Below, one piece after another: positions 24,231 to 36,600 of a stretch of 64,000 nt of DNA. The position numbers were made by a program, and so were the translations under genes. Below the pieces are notes generated by a model. That model worked only from the letters and a program-made list of their open reading frames with translations. It ran no database searches and was not told the origin of the DNA. Positions within the stretch are counted from its first letter, which is position 1. Each line of letters begins with the position of its first letter. The stretch comes from Leuctra nigra (taxonomy: Eukaryota; Arthropoda; Insecta; Plecoptera; Leuctridae): positions 34,687,060 to 34,751,059 of the forward strand of contig OW203768.1 of NCBI GenBank assembly GCA_934045905.1, given 5' to 3'.

Positions 24231-26992
24231 TTAGTAGAGATGATCAAAACTTGAATGAATATTTAACACTTCATGATTCTTGTCATTAAGTCCTTGAATA
24301 ATGTTGATGTGCTGCTTTGAAGAAGGTTTGCAAAATGTAACACTACTGTCTTTCACAGAACGCTTCCTCTTCGTAGAATAAAAGCGAGTTTGGGGCTCCA
24401 CATTTTTATTTGCAGGCTCCTTATTTCCACCATCATCTAAGTCGACATCGTCCAATGAACTTCTGCGTTTGATGTCTTTAGTAATGTCAATTAACTGGTC
24501 AAGTCTTTTAATGACTACATTCGAATCTTCTTCCGTAAACTCCAAGGAGGAGACTTGTCCCATCAGAAGATTTAACTTTTCCATCATCAATTTCTTCGTG
24601 TCTGCAGTTTGATGAAGTATCGCATTGTGCGCTTGTACAGCGGAGAGCAGATCAGCAGTGGTTGAATCTTCAACATCAGCATCTAGTTTATCCATCAAGA
24701 GAACATCGTTTTCTAGTGGATCTGATGACCTGCGTACACATGCATGAATATGCTTGCAAATATTGAATTTGATAAGATTATCAATGCAGTTACAACTGTA
24801 CATGTGGACACAGATGTTACAGGTGGGACAAAGAAATTGACAGTTGTTTACACATGATGGTTCAGAGTTCTTCAGTACGGTGTACTGAATATCAGAGTTA
24901 CTACTCGATGTAACCTCCCACACCGGTCCCTCAAATGACTGTATCATTGAATCAGTTATTTGATCACTACGCCGATGACTCAAATGTATACTGCTGACAC
25001 GCTGCGAAGGCTTATTTTTTGTAACCTTTATCAGACGCTCAAAAATCTTATCACGGCTGAACTTAATCAAAGCCGTTATACATGTATCCATTCGCTTATT
25101 CTTCTTACCTTGAAGGTAAAAATGTTTAAATACTTTATGGAGTGCCTCTAAATACATGTTTGTATTAATCCCAGAACCTATACGAAAGCAGTACGCCCAC
25201 ATTTCTGATCGAGTAGAATAGTGTTTTCGGAAGTATTCACCAAACTCCTTGGTCGATTCATCATCAGTTAGTTCTTGAATTAACTGTTCTTGAGAGATTG
25301 CAAACTGATTAGGATTAGTTTCTTGCAAAAGTACACGTACGGCCTTGTAGATAAGAGCTTTCATTTCATTACTACCCGTAATTTTCTCTCTGATACTTTT
25401 TCGCCAATTTTTATCGACGTGCCAAGTGCACAAAAGCCTTTGCTTTGATGGACCCATCACAATTTCCCAGGCATTGTAGAACGAAGGGTCATCGTCTGAC
25501 ATGAATACATCGGTTTCAATATTTCCTACTCTATCACGGACGGTTTTAAAAAATAAGTTCCATGAGAGCGTATCCTTCCTATTACTTAGGCAAAAAGCCC
25601 CAGGACAGCCAGATCCATACTCGTCCACGGTCAGAAGTGTCGTCAACTCAAAGTCGTACTGGTTTGTACCATGAGTACTATCTACACATATTTTCTTTTT
25701 GCCAAACTGTTCTAACATTTTTCTTTGAAATGACGTCAATATTACCAAAAAGAAATCTTTCTTCTCTAACACCCCAGAGGGGTCCTCCACTCCCTGAGGC
25801 TTGTACAGAGCAACAGGGTTCTCTTCGACGCCAAGCTTGTTCATACTCTCAACCCACAAGTGAACACTCGTTGCATCATCGGCGTGTTGTCGGCCTACGT
25901 GGAGATTAAAGTCTCTCCTGATGTTTCGCAGATGGTTCTTGGTGACAAAACTCTTCGTAGTAATCTGGTCCACAGCTTCATCGCGGATGTCATCCATAAT
26001 TCTTTCCAATGTCACTCCATCGGCTATTTTTCCTGTGGATAGAAATTTTGTTTTATTGGTTGGATAACTAAATACCTACTACATTTTTTTTAATAAAATC
26101 TGACTATCAGAACACAATAGTAGTTACATTTAACGACTATATTCATATTTTGTTACTAGTGAAAGTGCAATTTACCTGCTAGTTGTGTTCGTTCCTCATA
26201 TGTGAGTGACAGGCGGCTGAAGCTTCTGGAGTGGTTGCAGTGAGTTTTCCAGTAAATCACTTCGACGTCACATTCAGACTCAGTAACAACCATAGAAGAA
26301 GGACATGTCCTTTCAATTTTATTCGAACCTTGACTTTTCATCCTTTTTTTCCCAGTTGCTTTTGTAGAAAAACTGCCTGACCGATGACAGTTGTAATAGT
26401 ATTTCTTCCGATTTCCAAGTACTTTCACTCCTGTCATCAAAACGAACTGTGTGCGTGTTTCTCTTTCGGTCGTTGCCTTCCATAATTGAAATTCTGTAAC
26501 AATCAAAACATAACCAAAATGTTACGATATTGAAGTGTGTTTGCTAACTTTAATTTTCAATCAGCATAAAATATGAATTGATGACATTTCTATTAGTGAG
26601 TCCTACAAGAGCCACTTACCTTTCAGTGAGTTAAATTTCAATTCTTCCTTTTCCGAGTTGATATCGTGAACATCGCTCAAATGGTTCCGCAAATGTTTGG
26701 TGTCGGCAAGAACAAAGCAACATTCAGAACATTTTATTTTGCTCATCACCTTCCCGGTAGAAGCAAGTTTGCGAGGAGACGTCTTCGGGCAAGTGGAATG
26801 CTTCTTGCGTAGATGTTTATTTAGGTTAAACTTTTTCTGAAAACTTGACTCGCACAAGTGGCATGAAAAGGACTTCAAAGTACCAGGAGATCCTTGTTTG
26901 AGTTGAGGCACTATGTTGTGCACATTGCGCAAATGTTTGTAGAGATTGTAAGAATTTGACAGTGACTTATCACATAAATAGCACGATTCCAT
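24231..26992 (-). CDS. C2H2 zinc finger-MULE transposase-SWIM protein (three exons, intact)
   Basis: Minus-strand exons 26992-26620, 26493-26176 and 26032-24231, with GT-AG introns of 126 and 143 bp and matching phase-1 joins, give 830 aa. Exon 1 holds three C2H2 fingers (C4/C7/H20/H25; C44/C47/H60/H65; C88/C91/H104/H109). Exon 3 has a MULE-type DDE core: D348 (CVDSTHGTNQ), the DDD at 410-412 (FMSDDDPSFYNAW) with LCTWHVDKNW after it, and E526 (TNMYLEALHKVFKH). A SWIM finger C-x-C-x9-C-x-H follows at about 644-658. The C-terminus is acidic then basic with a KRKRS stretch. MULE enzymes move Mutator-like transposons, and SWIM fingers are common in them. No MULE-type long inverted ends were found near it, which with the intact frame favours a host-adopted or recently orphaned gene. 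It is head-to-head with the chromodomain gene. Confidence 0.85.
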
Positions 26993-27628
26993 GACTAAAG
27001 ATACCTATAGTATTACTTTACTTATCACAATACCTACTACCTAGCACTATTCCATGACCACGAACGTCATAAAAACACACAAAAAGTCACAAAAGAAGTC
27101 ATAACCTCAAATCTTACACCTACTTACACCTTGCAATTTCTTCTAAGTCCCAGAATATCATAGTGCGCATGCGCGACACGAAGCCTTCTTGAAGTTGGAT
27201 TTGGAACCAATGTTACGGAAATTAATGTCCCTAAACTCAACCTGAATTTTACTGGAAGGTAGCCTTTTTTCTTTATGTCTTTAAATCCACTGCAATGAAA
27301 ATATTTAACCAAGGAATTATTTCGAATTATCACTGATTGTCTTGGCATTAATTCATGTAAATATAATGGACTTCCTAATAGATAGGACTTGGTGATATTT
27401 TCTTGAGCGGTTACCTGCCACTTCCCGCCCTCCACCGCGCGCGCACGAACCAACCAATCAAATCGGCCGGACAACGGACATTGTTTTAGTTAGCGTTCTC
27501 TCTCCAGCTTGCTGCGCGGTGCATTCTGCGAATTCTTTTTCCGATTGTGTTTATTTATTTTGATACAACTGCAGCGTTTAGCTGTTACTGTGTGAATTAT
27601 AATTGGAAATTCATCTTCACGACTGAAT
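26993..27628. promoter_or_regulatory. Shared upstream region of two divergent genes
   Basis: The 636 bp between the ATG of the minus-strand MULE gene and the ATG of the plus-strand chromodomain gene include a GC/CpG-rich stretch at about 27420-27500, unlike the AT-rich surroundings. An adjacent CCAATCA motif lies near 27451. This is the natural place for one or both promoters. No TATA box is obvious. A minus-strand ORF at 27124-27474 overlaps it and is considered chance. Confidence 0.5.
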
Positions 27629-30600
27629 ATGAGAAAGGCAGGGCCTAAATCAAGGAAAGGGAAGGAATCCAGTAATGGAGATGATTTGCCAGCCGATGAG
27701 GGCCATTCTGATGCTGAAGTGGCCAATGGCGCCGAGGACGCGGGTGCCGACTCCAAATCTGCAAAACCAAAACGGGCTAACGGTACCAAGTCATATAAGG
27801 TAATTTCATTGCTTGGGTACAGTTACTATCTACTACCTACCTGCACAATGTTTATTGGTACAAGGTTTTACTTTAAAACAGGATTATGGGGATTAAATGA
27901 TCCCATTGAATAGCGTAGTAGTACCTAGTATAGCCACTAGCCACTGTGCCCACTTGTAGGTAGGTACCTAGGTAGGTAGGTAAGTAGGTAGTCTAGCACT
28001 ACACTATGCACTAGGTAAAGGTACGTTTACAGCTCGACCCGCCGACGCGTCGAAGCGCCGACCTTGAAAGATCAACATGGTTTATGTTTCAAGGTCAGCG
28101 CTTTGGCGTGTCCGAGCTGAGCCTTTTGACGCTTGGCTAGCGTCAAAGCGTCGAACGCTTGTTGCCGAGCTGTAAACTTACCTTAAGGCGACACATCAAC
28201 GCATCAAAAGGCTTGTTCGTTTACACTCGCACAACCTGCCAAATGGCAGCTTGTTGTAGCCTGTGGTAGAGCCAAAAGTGGGCGGAGTTACAAGTTGCCG
28301 CACAAAACGAACGCTTTTATGGTAGATTTGGCACAACCTTCAATTGCGCAATTCGAGAAAATAAGGAACACAACTGACCTCTGGTGGATTTTGTGGTACT
28401 AGGTAAATGGCGGCTATCCAGGGCGCATTTGCATAATTCATAAATATAAATACAAATGTTTGATACCTAGTTGTTTGTTATGGCCAAAAAAGTAAATTTA
28501 TAGCTAGGTAAATATCAATTTCATTTGTTTTTTGTTTTTTCACTGCTTTATGGAAACACGAAATGTAAAAACAAACACAATAATATGTGGACCTGTAGCC
28601 ATCTTGCCAGAAGTGGCTCCATCACCTATCACTTATTTGTGGGAATAGGATTTACAAATACAGGCAATAATAGGGCCTTATTTTATTAAAGAAATGTATA
28701 TTTACCTCTCAGCTTGATTGCCATGTATTCATCGACGCATAGTTGGTAATCAATGCCATTTAAACTCAACTCGATATAAATAAATGTCGCCATTTTGACT
28801 TTGCCACAACTCACACCAGCTCAGAAGCATGTGTAGGAAGTGGGAGGTTTTGGCTACAACAACCTGCCTCAAACGTCAAATCGAACAGGCTGTGAAGCTA
28901 TCACAAGTTACCAAATTTCCAAAACGAACACCGTTTGGCAGATTTGGCAGGGTAAACGAACAGACCTCAAGGCGACAGCGACACATTAACGCATCACTGT
29001 AACTAGGTCTGTATACGCCTCTGAAGTAGACTGACGCGCCATCTGTGCGGTGGAATGGCGAAATTTTTGATAGGGAACATTGCCTTGTAACGCTATGGCC
29101 ACCGTGTAAAAAGCAGAAATTTGAATAAAGAATAGGTACCTACTTAATTTTAGCTTGTTCCTAAGTAAAACTGTTTGGTTGTGGTATGCTTGAATTCATT
29201 TCGCAATGCTGCTAATCCTTCGATGTACCTACTATGTATGCCCAAATGAAGTTACTTAAACAGAGAAAATGAAATGTTCGACTTGAATGCAAAGTCTAGT
29301 GTTGAAGTGACACGAAAATCTCGGGTTTGTTTATGTAAACTTTGATGAATCCAGTGGGCTGTGTGTGGCATAATCGGGCATTATAAATATTTACAAACAA
29401 AATCAGTTACCTATCAACTCACTTCAGTTAGTTTTACTTCAGCACAAGCCAATATTCTTATTTCTTTATATTTCTACAATTTAACACGGCGGCCATATCT
29501 TTTTCAATACTTTGAGTTTGCCCTATCAGCTCATTTGCCTTTCATCCACCAGGTAAGCGCTAATTGTCGTGCTAGTGGCGCGCCTATGGCTATTTCGGAG
29601 GCCTATATTAGGTATCTATCCTTAAAAGTGGATAGACTAGAGTGATTTTTGCATTTTCATGCTGTGAATGTAAGCCAAAGCAAAGGCCAAAGTGTGCCCC
29701 ATCGTCTTGCAGGTACCTATGTTAGTATTCCAGCACTGCTTTATTCTAATACACATTCCATTTTAAGGTAGGTACTGCAAGCGCGAGCGATTTTGCTGCT
29801 TTTTGTAGACACTTTTTGCGATACGCTTGGAGACAAAATGGGTAGACCAAATGATTTGAAATTTTAATCGTGATTAGATAAAAGACAAACTTAGGGTTAT
29901 CCCTAGGTACATTTTTAATTTTTTGTTTCGTTAATTAGTAATAATTAGTGGATTTTTGGTGAAAAATTAGCTATTTTCGTGTCTCCCTGGGCGCCGTATA
30001 AAATTAAATTAAAAAAATGTGCCAAGGGATAACCCCAAGTTTGCCTTTCATCTAATCATGATTAAAATTTGAGATTAATTGGTTAACGGGTTTGGTCTCC
30101 AATCGTATCGGAAATTTCATAGTTTTGCGCTGTTTTTTGAATAACCGGCGCCTAATTAACGATGCAATAAGCAAAAATGAAAAAGTGCTAATAATATACA
30201 ATCAGACTGATCATGTGAACATCCTGTAAAAGTTACACTCACTTATAAAACAATTTTTCTTTCTCAATTTTCTAAAACGGCCGAGCGCTAGTATCACCTT
30301 AACGAAATTTATGTCAATCAAATTTATACATGATGCTTCCTTCATCTACAGACGTAGAAAGGTTTGGAATATATGCGAGTTCTGCTGTCAGGAGTGTTGC
30401 CACTGGCCAATATTACAAATTTATTGTTAATTTGTTATCAATATTCAAGGGGGTAGACTTAACTTGTGATTATCAATATAAATTCTAATCTACTACACCC
30501 TGTGAGAAGTAATGACATATGCTCCAAAATTTTTGCCAGAATAAATTTATTCCTGTGTCAAATCCTTGAAAATCCCCCCCTAATAAACCAATGAATTGTG

Positions 30601-33600
30601 TTTGAACAGTGTTGGCAGAATAACTTGATTCTTTTGAATATGAGATACATAGTAGGTACTAGGTAAAGTAAGAATCAACTAATCGTGATACCCAGGTATA
30701 TTCGCAAATATCTGAGTCTCTACCCATCCCGACCCTTCCCGACCACGGACTTTTATTCAAGCGCTTGATTGCCAAGAATGAGCTGTCAATCCGTCCATTT
30801 ATGCGCTTCATTAGACAATATGGATTCTTAAGATGTTTAGGGAATTGCGATTTTGATACTTTTGACGGCAAAAATGAATGTCAAATTGAACATAGATGAA
30901 AATCATTTTTTATTTTTCAAAATCGGTTCATATTTGGCCGCAATAATGCGTATCTCATATTTTGCGCGTGCGATCAGTTTCGGCCAAATATGAACCGACT
31001 TTGAAAAATAAAAAACGATTTTCATCTATGTTCAATTTGACATTCATTTTTGCCGTCAAAAGTATCAAAATCGCAATTCCCTAAACATCTTAAGAATCCA
31101 TATTGTCTAATGAAGCGCATGAATGGACGGATTGACAGCTCATTCTTGGCAATCGAGCGCTTGAATAGAAGCCCGTGGTCGGGAAGGGTCGGGATGGGTA
31201 GAGATTCAGATATTTGCGAATATACCTGGGTATCACGATTAGTTGAGGCGTACTTTAGGTACCAAATTCTGTGTTTTTTCTGCACATTTATGTGGCAAAC
31301 ACTCAGTTAGTCCTGTGCCAAATTGCAGTAACAGCAGTGCTGTACCTACTCAACCTTTTTGACTTGCGGGCCAATAATCGAATTTACTTTTGTTGGCGGG
31401 CCACTTTACAAAAAAGTACAATCATTATTCTCGAAAAAGTTATCGCGTCATAAGTTATGAATCATAAAAAAGTCATAATATTAACATGGTGAGAGATAGG
31501 ACAAACCTCCTTATGAATCATAACTTGGGAGTTATGACGTGATAACTTTTTCGAGAATCAGCCCCCAGGTAGGTTCATTCCAGGCGCATAGGAACTACTT
31601 TTCTCATGGGGGGGGGGGGGGGGGGGGGGATTGCGACACCCGGAAGGGGGATCTGGGGAGGCAAAGTCCCTCAATTTTAGCCCCTCAGGGCACTAAAAAT
31701 CAGAATTTGAAGGTGATTCTGGGGCTCTAAAATGCACGAACTGAAGCAAACTAATTACCCATTGTTGCCCCGCAGGGCGTTTTTTTGGCGAGCGACTCCT
31801 TTTGGTTTCTTTTGGCACGGACCTCTGTTTTTTTGGTGTGTTTTTCTGTTAACTGCTCACAGTTTTTCACCGATCGAGCTGAAATTTTGCACACATGTTC
31901 GGACCATGTCTGGCCCTGGGTATTACAGACTCAAATTTTTTTGAAATCCGTTTATTGGTTCAAATTTAAAAAAAAATCTTCCAATTGGTAGGTCCGATAA
32001 ATTTGAAATTTTGTTAAGTCAATGCGACCTACATTGTCTCAAATATTACTAAGTTTCAACTTTCAACCAAATTCTTCAATTGCTTAAAATTAGGGGTGTT
32101 CATCAATTATTTTTGTCAAATTGATTATTGAATCGTTTTAGATAAGCATAGGTAATCGATTAATAATCGATTAAATCGTTTTGAAAAATTTCGATAAAGT
32201 AGTCAGTTTCTGTTGCCCAAAGATTCCAGAAGACTATTGGCGGTGGTACCTCTGTATCATTGTGAAAAGGATTGACGTTTAGTAGTGGTACCAGTGCAAA
32301 ATTCAAACTCAGAGGCGCGTTTTTAAAAGTTCATGAGAACTTGAGAAGATGCCAAATTGAAATAAATTAATAATTTAAAAGAAATTTAGTATTACATTCC
32401 AATTTACCTAAAATAATATTTTCAAAAAAACAAAAGTAGGTAGGAAATTGTGCAAGAAAGGAAATAAGAATTATCAACTTTCAGGGATGGAAGGTGAAAA
32501 AGAGCGCTTGCAGCACTCTGGTGGCCGATTTTATTGTACCAAGTTTTGAATTTTTGGTGGGAACTTTTTCAAATTCAATTTTTGACTCCATAATCGATTG
32601 ATTGAACGATTTAATTGTAATCGTGAACACCCCTACTTACAATTTTAAAAAATCTTACGATTTTCCTCTGTCCAATCCCTAACAACCCCTTCCCCTCTAC
32701 CCCTCATTACCCACTCTACCCACAGCCATAGAGCAGGAAGCGAAGCACAGATGAGTGATGAAATTTTCCACTGCCCAGCACCTACAAGTGACGACAAAAA
32801 CCCCTTCCCCTACCCCTAGATATTAATATTAGCATGTAGCCTGGCTGCCTGCCTGCTGGAGTGGCTAGCGCCGGAAGTGCATCTTCTAAAACTCATTTGC
32901 ATCCGGTTTCTTTTAGAGAGCGGATGTTTTTGCAGATTTTTTGCTAGTACAGTGCTTTCACCAATTCAATACGTTTGGTCTACGAGTGTGTTAATTTTAT
33001 TTCGCCTTAATTGAACCCTCATTTTTGTGTACATTCATTAACTACTAGAGAGACCCGCCATGTAACACATGACATAATCACACTATTTTTCTGAGCAAGG
33101 GATCAGCCCTAAAATTGTATTGCTGACGAATTGATGAAATTGACTTTATCCTCACGGAAATACCGATCTCCGAGTAAACTAAAGGTTCATTATAATGTCA
33201 ATAGCTGTGGAAGATGCATATTACCCAATGCACATGGCACGGGTATACGATACTTGAATAGGAAACAGAAGTATGATACTAATTTTTTTCTAAATATTGA
33301 TTTTTTTTAAATATTGTGATTAACCTTATTTCATCTCAAAACATCGCAAAACGAACTGAAACAATAATTAAATGAACTGATATGTTCGATGAAGAATTAA
33401 CCCAAAGTGGCAGTTTCCAAAATAAATATAGGTACCTACTTGGAATAATGAAAACAACAACTGAAGAAGGTAACGAATCTAAAAAAATCCAAGTTCTAAA
33501 TCTGAATTCATATCAAGATGAGTAAATTAATACGAAAGAAATACGCAACATTAAAAACAGCATAATCAAAGATTTCAAATTTAAACGAATGTTCTAAAAT

Positions 33601-36600
33601 AATTGACACACTATCTAGTTTAGATGATTAAGCAGAGTTAAGAGCAGCTCTCTCGTTGGTTGACAGTTATCAAGCGACTTAACTTTCCTCACTGCTATTC
33701 AGTCATGATTGAAAAACTACATGGATTACAGAGTGTCCCGTGATAAAGTATTCTAGATATTACAAAAGCACATGATCAAGACTGAGTAGTAAAATTCAAT
33801 GCGATTTTATTCAGGTATCCACATAATACGTCTTCGTTCTGATTTATAAACGTCTGCATCTCTGCAGAAATCACAATAAAACATCAATACAATTTTGATT
33901 CACAAATGGTACATTTCATTTTTCAATACTAAAATCATTTTAGAAATTAGTAGTTGTGACGTTAGGAGGTACAATTCGGCAAAATATCAAATATCATAAA
34001 AGTTCTCTTGCCCCACCCCCCTAACCATTTCTCAGCCCCCAAAATAACATCTATTTACATTAAAGCTGCGTTCCCATACTTCGCTTTCGCTTCGCATTCG
34101 GTTCGCTTTCGCAAAATGGCTACCTTTTAACACAGAAAATCGTCCATGTTTAATTTCGTCTCCGAAATGCAAAAATGTTGGACCAACTTCAACTTCGACG
34201 AAACCGAAACGCGCGAAATCCGGAAGTGATGCGATATATCGAATCTCCATTTCCGGTCGACCTCGAGCTTATATTCGATATTCGATTAATGAACATATGT
34301 TTTGACGTTTCAACTTTCAAGTTTCACTTTTTCCGCATTTTCTTGCCGTTCTTGCTTATTATCTGATTATTATCCGTTATTTTGTTTTTAACTATTGGCA
34401 GAATACTATTTATGTTTCGCGTATCCATGGATACGCGAAACGCGCGAAACAGAAATTATGGAAACGACTACAAACTTCGCGACGCGAAAGCGAACCGAAT
34501 GCGAAACGAAAGCGAAGTATGGGAACCCAGCTTAATGCTTTTCCTGTAGTTACATTCAGTCAAGGTCCTCAGAGTTAAATTGAATTTCGCTCACTGCCAA
34601 TTGATTCACGGCTTCCTGAAGTTTCAAAGTTTCGAAAAAAGTATGTTTTTCCATGATATTGTGCATTCCATGTAATATCTCTCGAAATACTCAACGGATT
34701 CGATTGAAATTGTGTGCACTTTATTTGTCTCAAAATTATCTACAGGAAAAGTCCGGTTTTTATTGAAATCGGGCTAAAATGACGATTTCTATAGAGGTCT
34801 ATCGTAACGCAACTTCCGAGCTCAAGGTCAAAACTGTGCATTAATAGTAAAGGATTCTATTGCATGAATTAATGGAATGTATGTTATGCTTTCTGTGCTT
34901 TACGATATTCCGGTTGGAGATGTTGCGCATTTGGGTGCTCGCTCATAGTGATGGCACCATTGAAAATTTTCAATGACCATTGAAAAAATTGAAAATTTTT
35001 GAAAAAAATTAAATCAATTTTATTTGATTTAATAAATGTATGGGCATACTTGGGATGCATACTGAACTCTATTATGATGCGTGTTGTAGTCTGAGTGGTA
35101 AATGTGCAAAATGATCATTAATACAGCATTCAAATTTCCCGCCTATGTAGAAATTACAGTCTGGCCAAAATTACAATGAAGAAAAACTGAGATTTGGGCT
35201 TATATTTGACTTTTATTTTGATTTTGATTTTACGCTTTTTTCAGATATATTATCAACAATTGTGTGCAATAAAGCAATAAAAATAGTAATTTAAAAAAAA
35301 TTCAACGCATTGAAAATTTTCATGAAATTTTTCATGAAAATTTAAAAAAAAATAAAAATTCAGAAAATTGCTATCACTACTCGCTCATCATTGCGTTATG
35401 CAGAGCGTTTTTCTAGTTTAGAATTTAAGCTATTTATAAGTGATTCTGGGATGCTCAACTTAATTTTGTATGGTGAATGGTTCAGACTGCTCGAGTGCTT
35501 CTACGTGCCGGGTTCATTCAGCGTAATTTGTTTATTAGGACGTAGGAAACGAATCGAACAATGTTTCACACCAAAACAATACACTCTTTTACAATATTCG
35601 AATTGGTAAATACTAAATGGCTTAATTTTCGTTGCAACAAGTATGAAGTCACATTTAAGAAACTTTCGTTGCATTTTCAGGCTGATGCATGACAACTCTC
35701 AAAATTTCTCTCAAATGAAATGAGATTTTTTAAATAGGGGAGGTTAGGGTAATTGGGAACATGGGGTAATTGGGAACAGGCGCCATAACTCAAAGATGGT
35801 ACACATTTTTTTGTAACTTTCAATGGGAATCTTTAGTTCAATCTATTATCTAAGAGGCGTATTTTTATTTATTTCAAAAAATTACTCTTAAGCACTTAGA
35901 TCATAATTTCTTTCATGTACTGTTGTTAAAACTTGCATTCATTTCTAGAAAATTTTACATAAATGGTTAAAAAGGTAGACACCATGTGAGAAAAAAAATA
36001 ATGTCATGGGGGCAAAAGTTACTGTAGACTATCCCTAATTAGGAGTTTTTTTTTCAATTGTGATAATTTATGTACTCAATCTAAATTAATGGGTTTTCGT
36101 TTTAACCAATTTCATGCATTTTTGGGGGTAAAGGGGAACACTGATTTGGGGTAAAAAGGAACTTGAGGGGTAAAAAGGAACAGATGTATCCTTCTATTGC
36201 AAATTCTTTGGGGTAAATGGGAACACATCAAATTGTACTTTCTCTAGGGTATTTTATATGTAGTGGTTGGTAACTACAATGTCCTTGACTCAGTCGATAA
36301 CGTAGTCTGCTGTTTCAGACTGATTTTGTGAGTTCAGTTTAGAAGGCAGTGCGTTGACAAATATGAACCTATCCTATTATATGTACCCACATATATTATT
36401 ATAATTATGTACCTATTAGGTAGCTACTAGGTAGTACCTAGGTATGTTTTGTTTTCATATTAATCAATAATTTACACACAAAATAAGTACTTGTTCCTTT
36501 TTACCCCAAACATATAATTTTTTTTCCTTCAATACCAATGTGACCAAATTCCCCCTCACTAATTTTTGGTATGTAATCTGTACTGTAACAAATATAATGT

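Noticed and set aside
27124..27474. 116-codon minus-strand ORF between the two divergent genes
   Set aside because: No domain, overlaps the likely promoter, and there is no in-frame splice path to the MULE gene.
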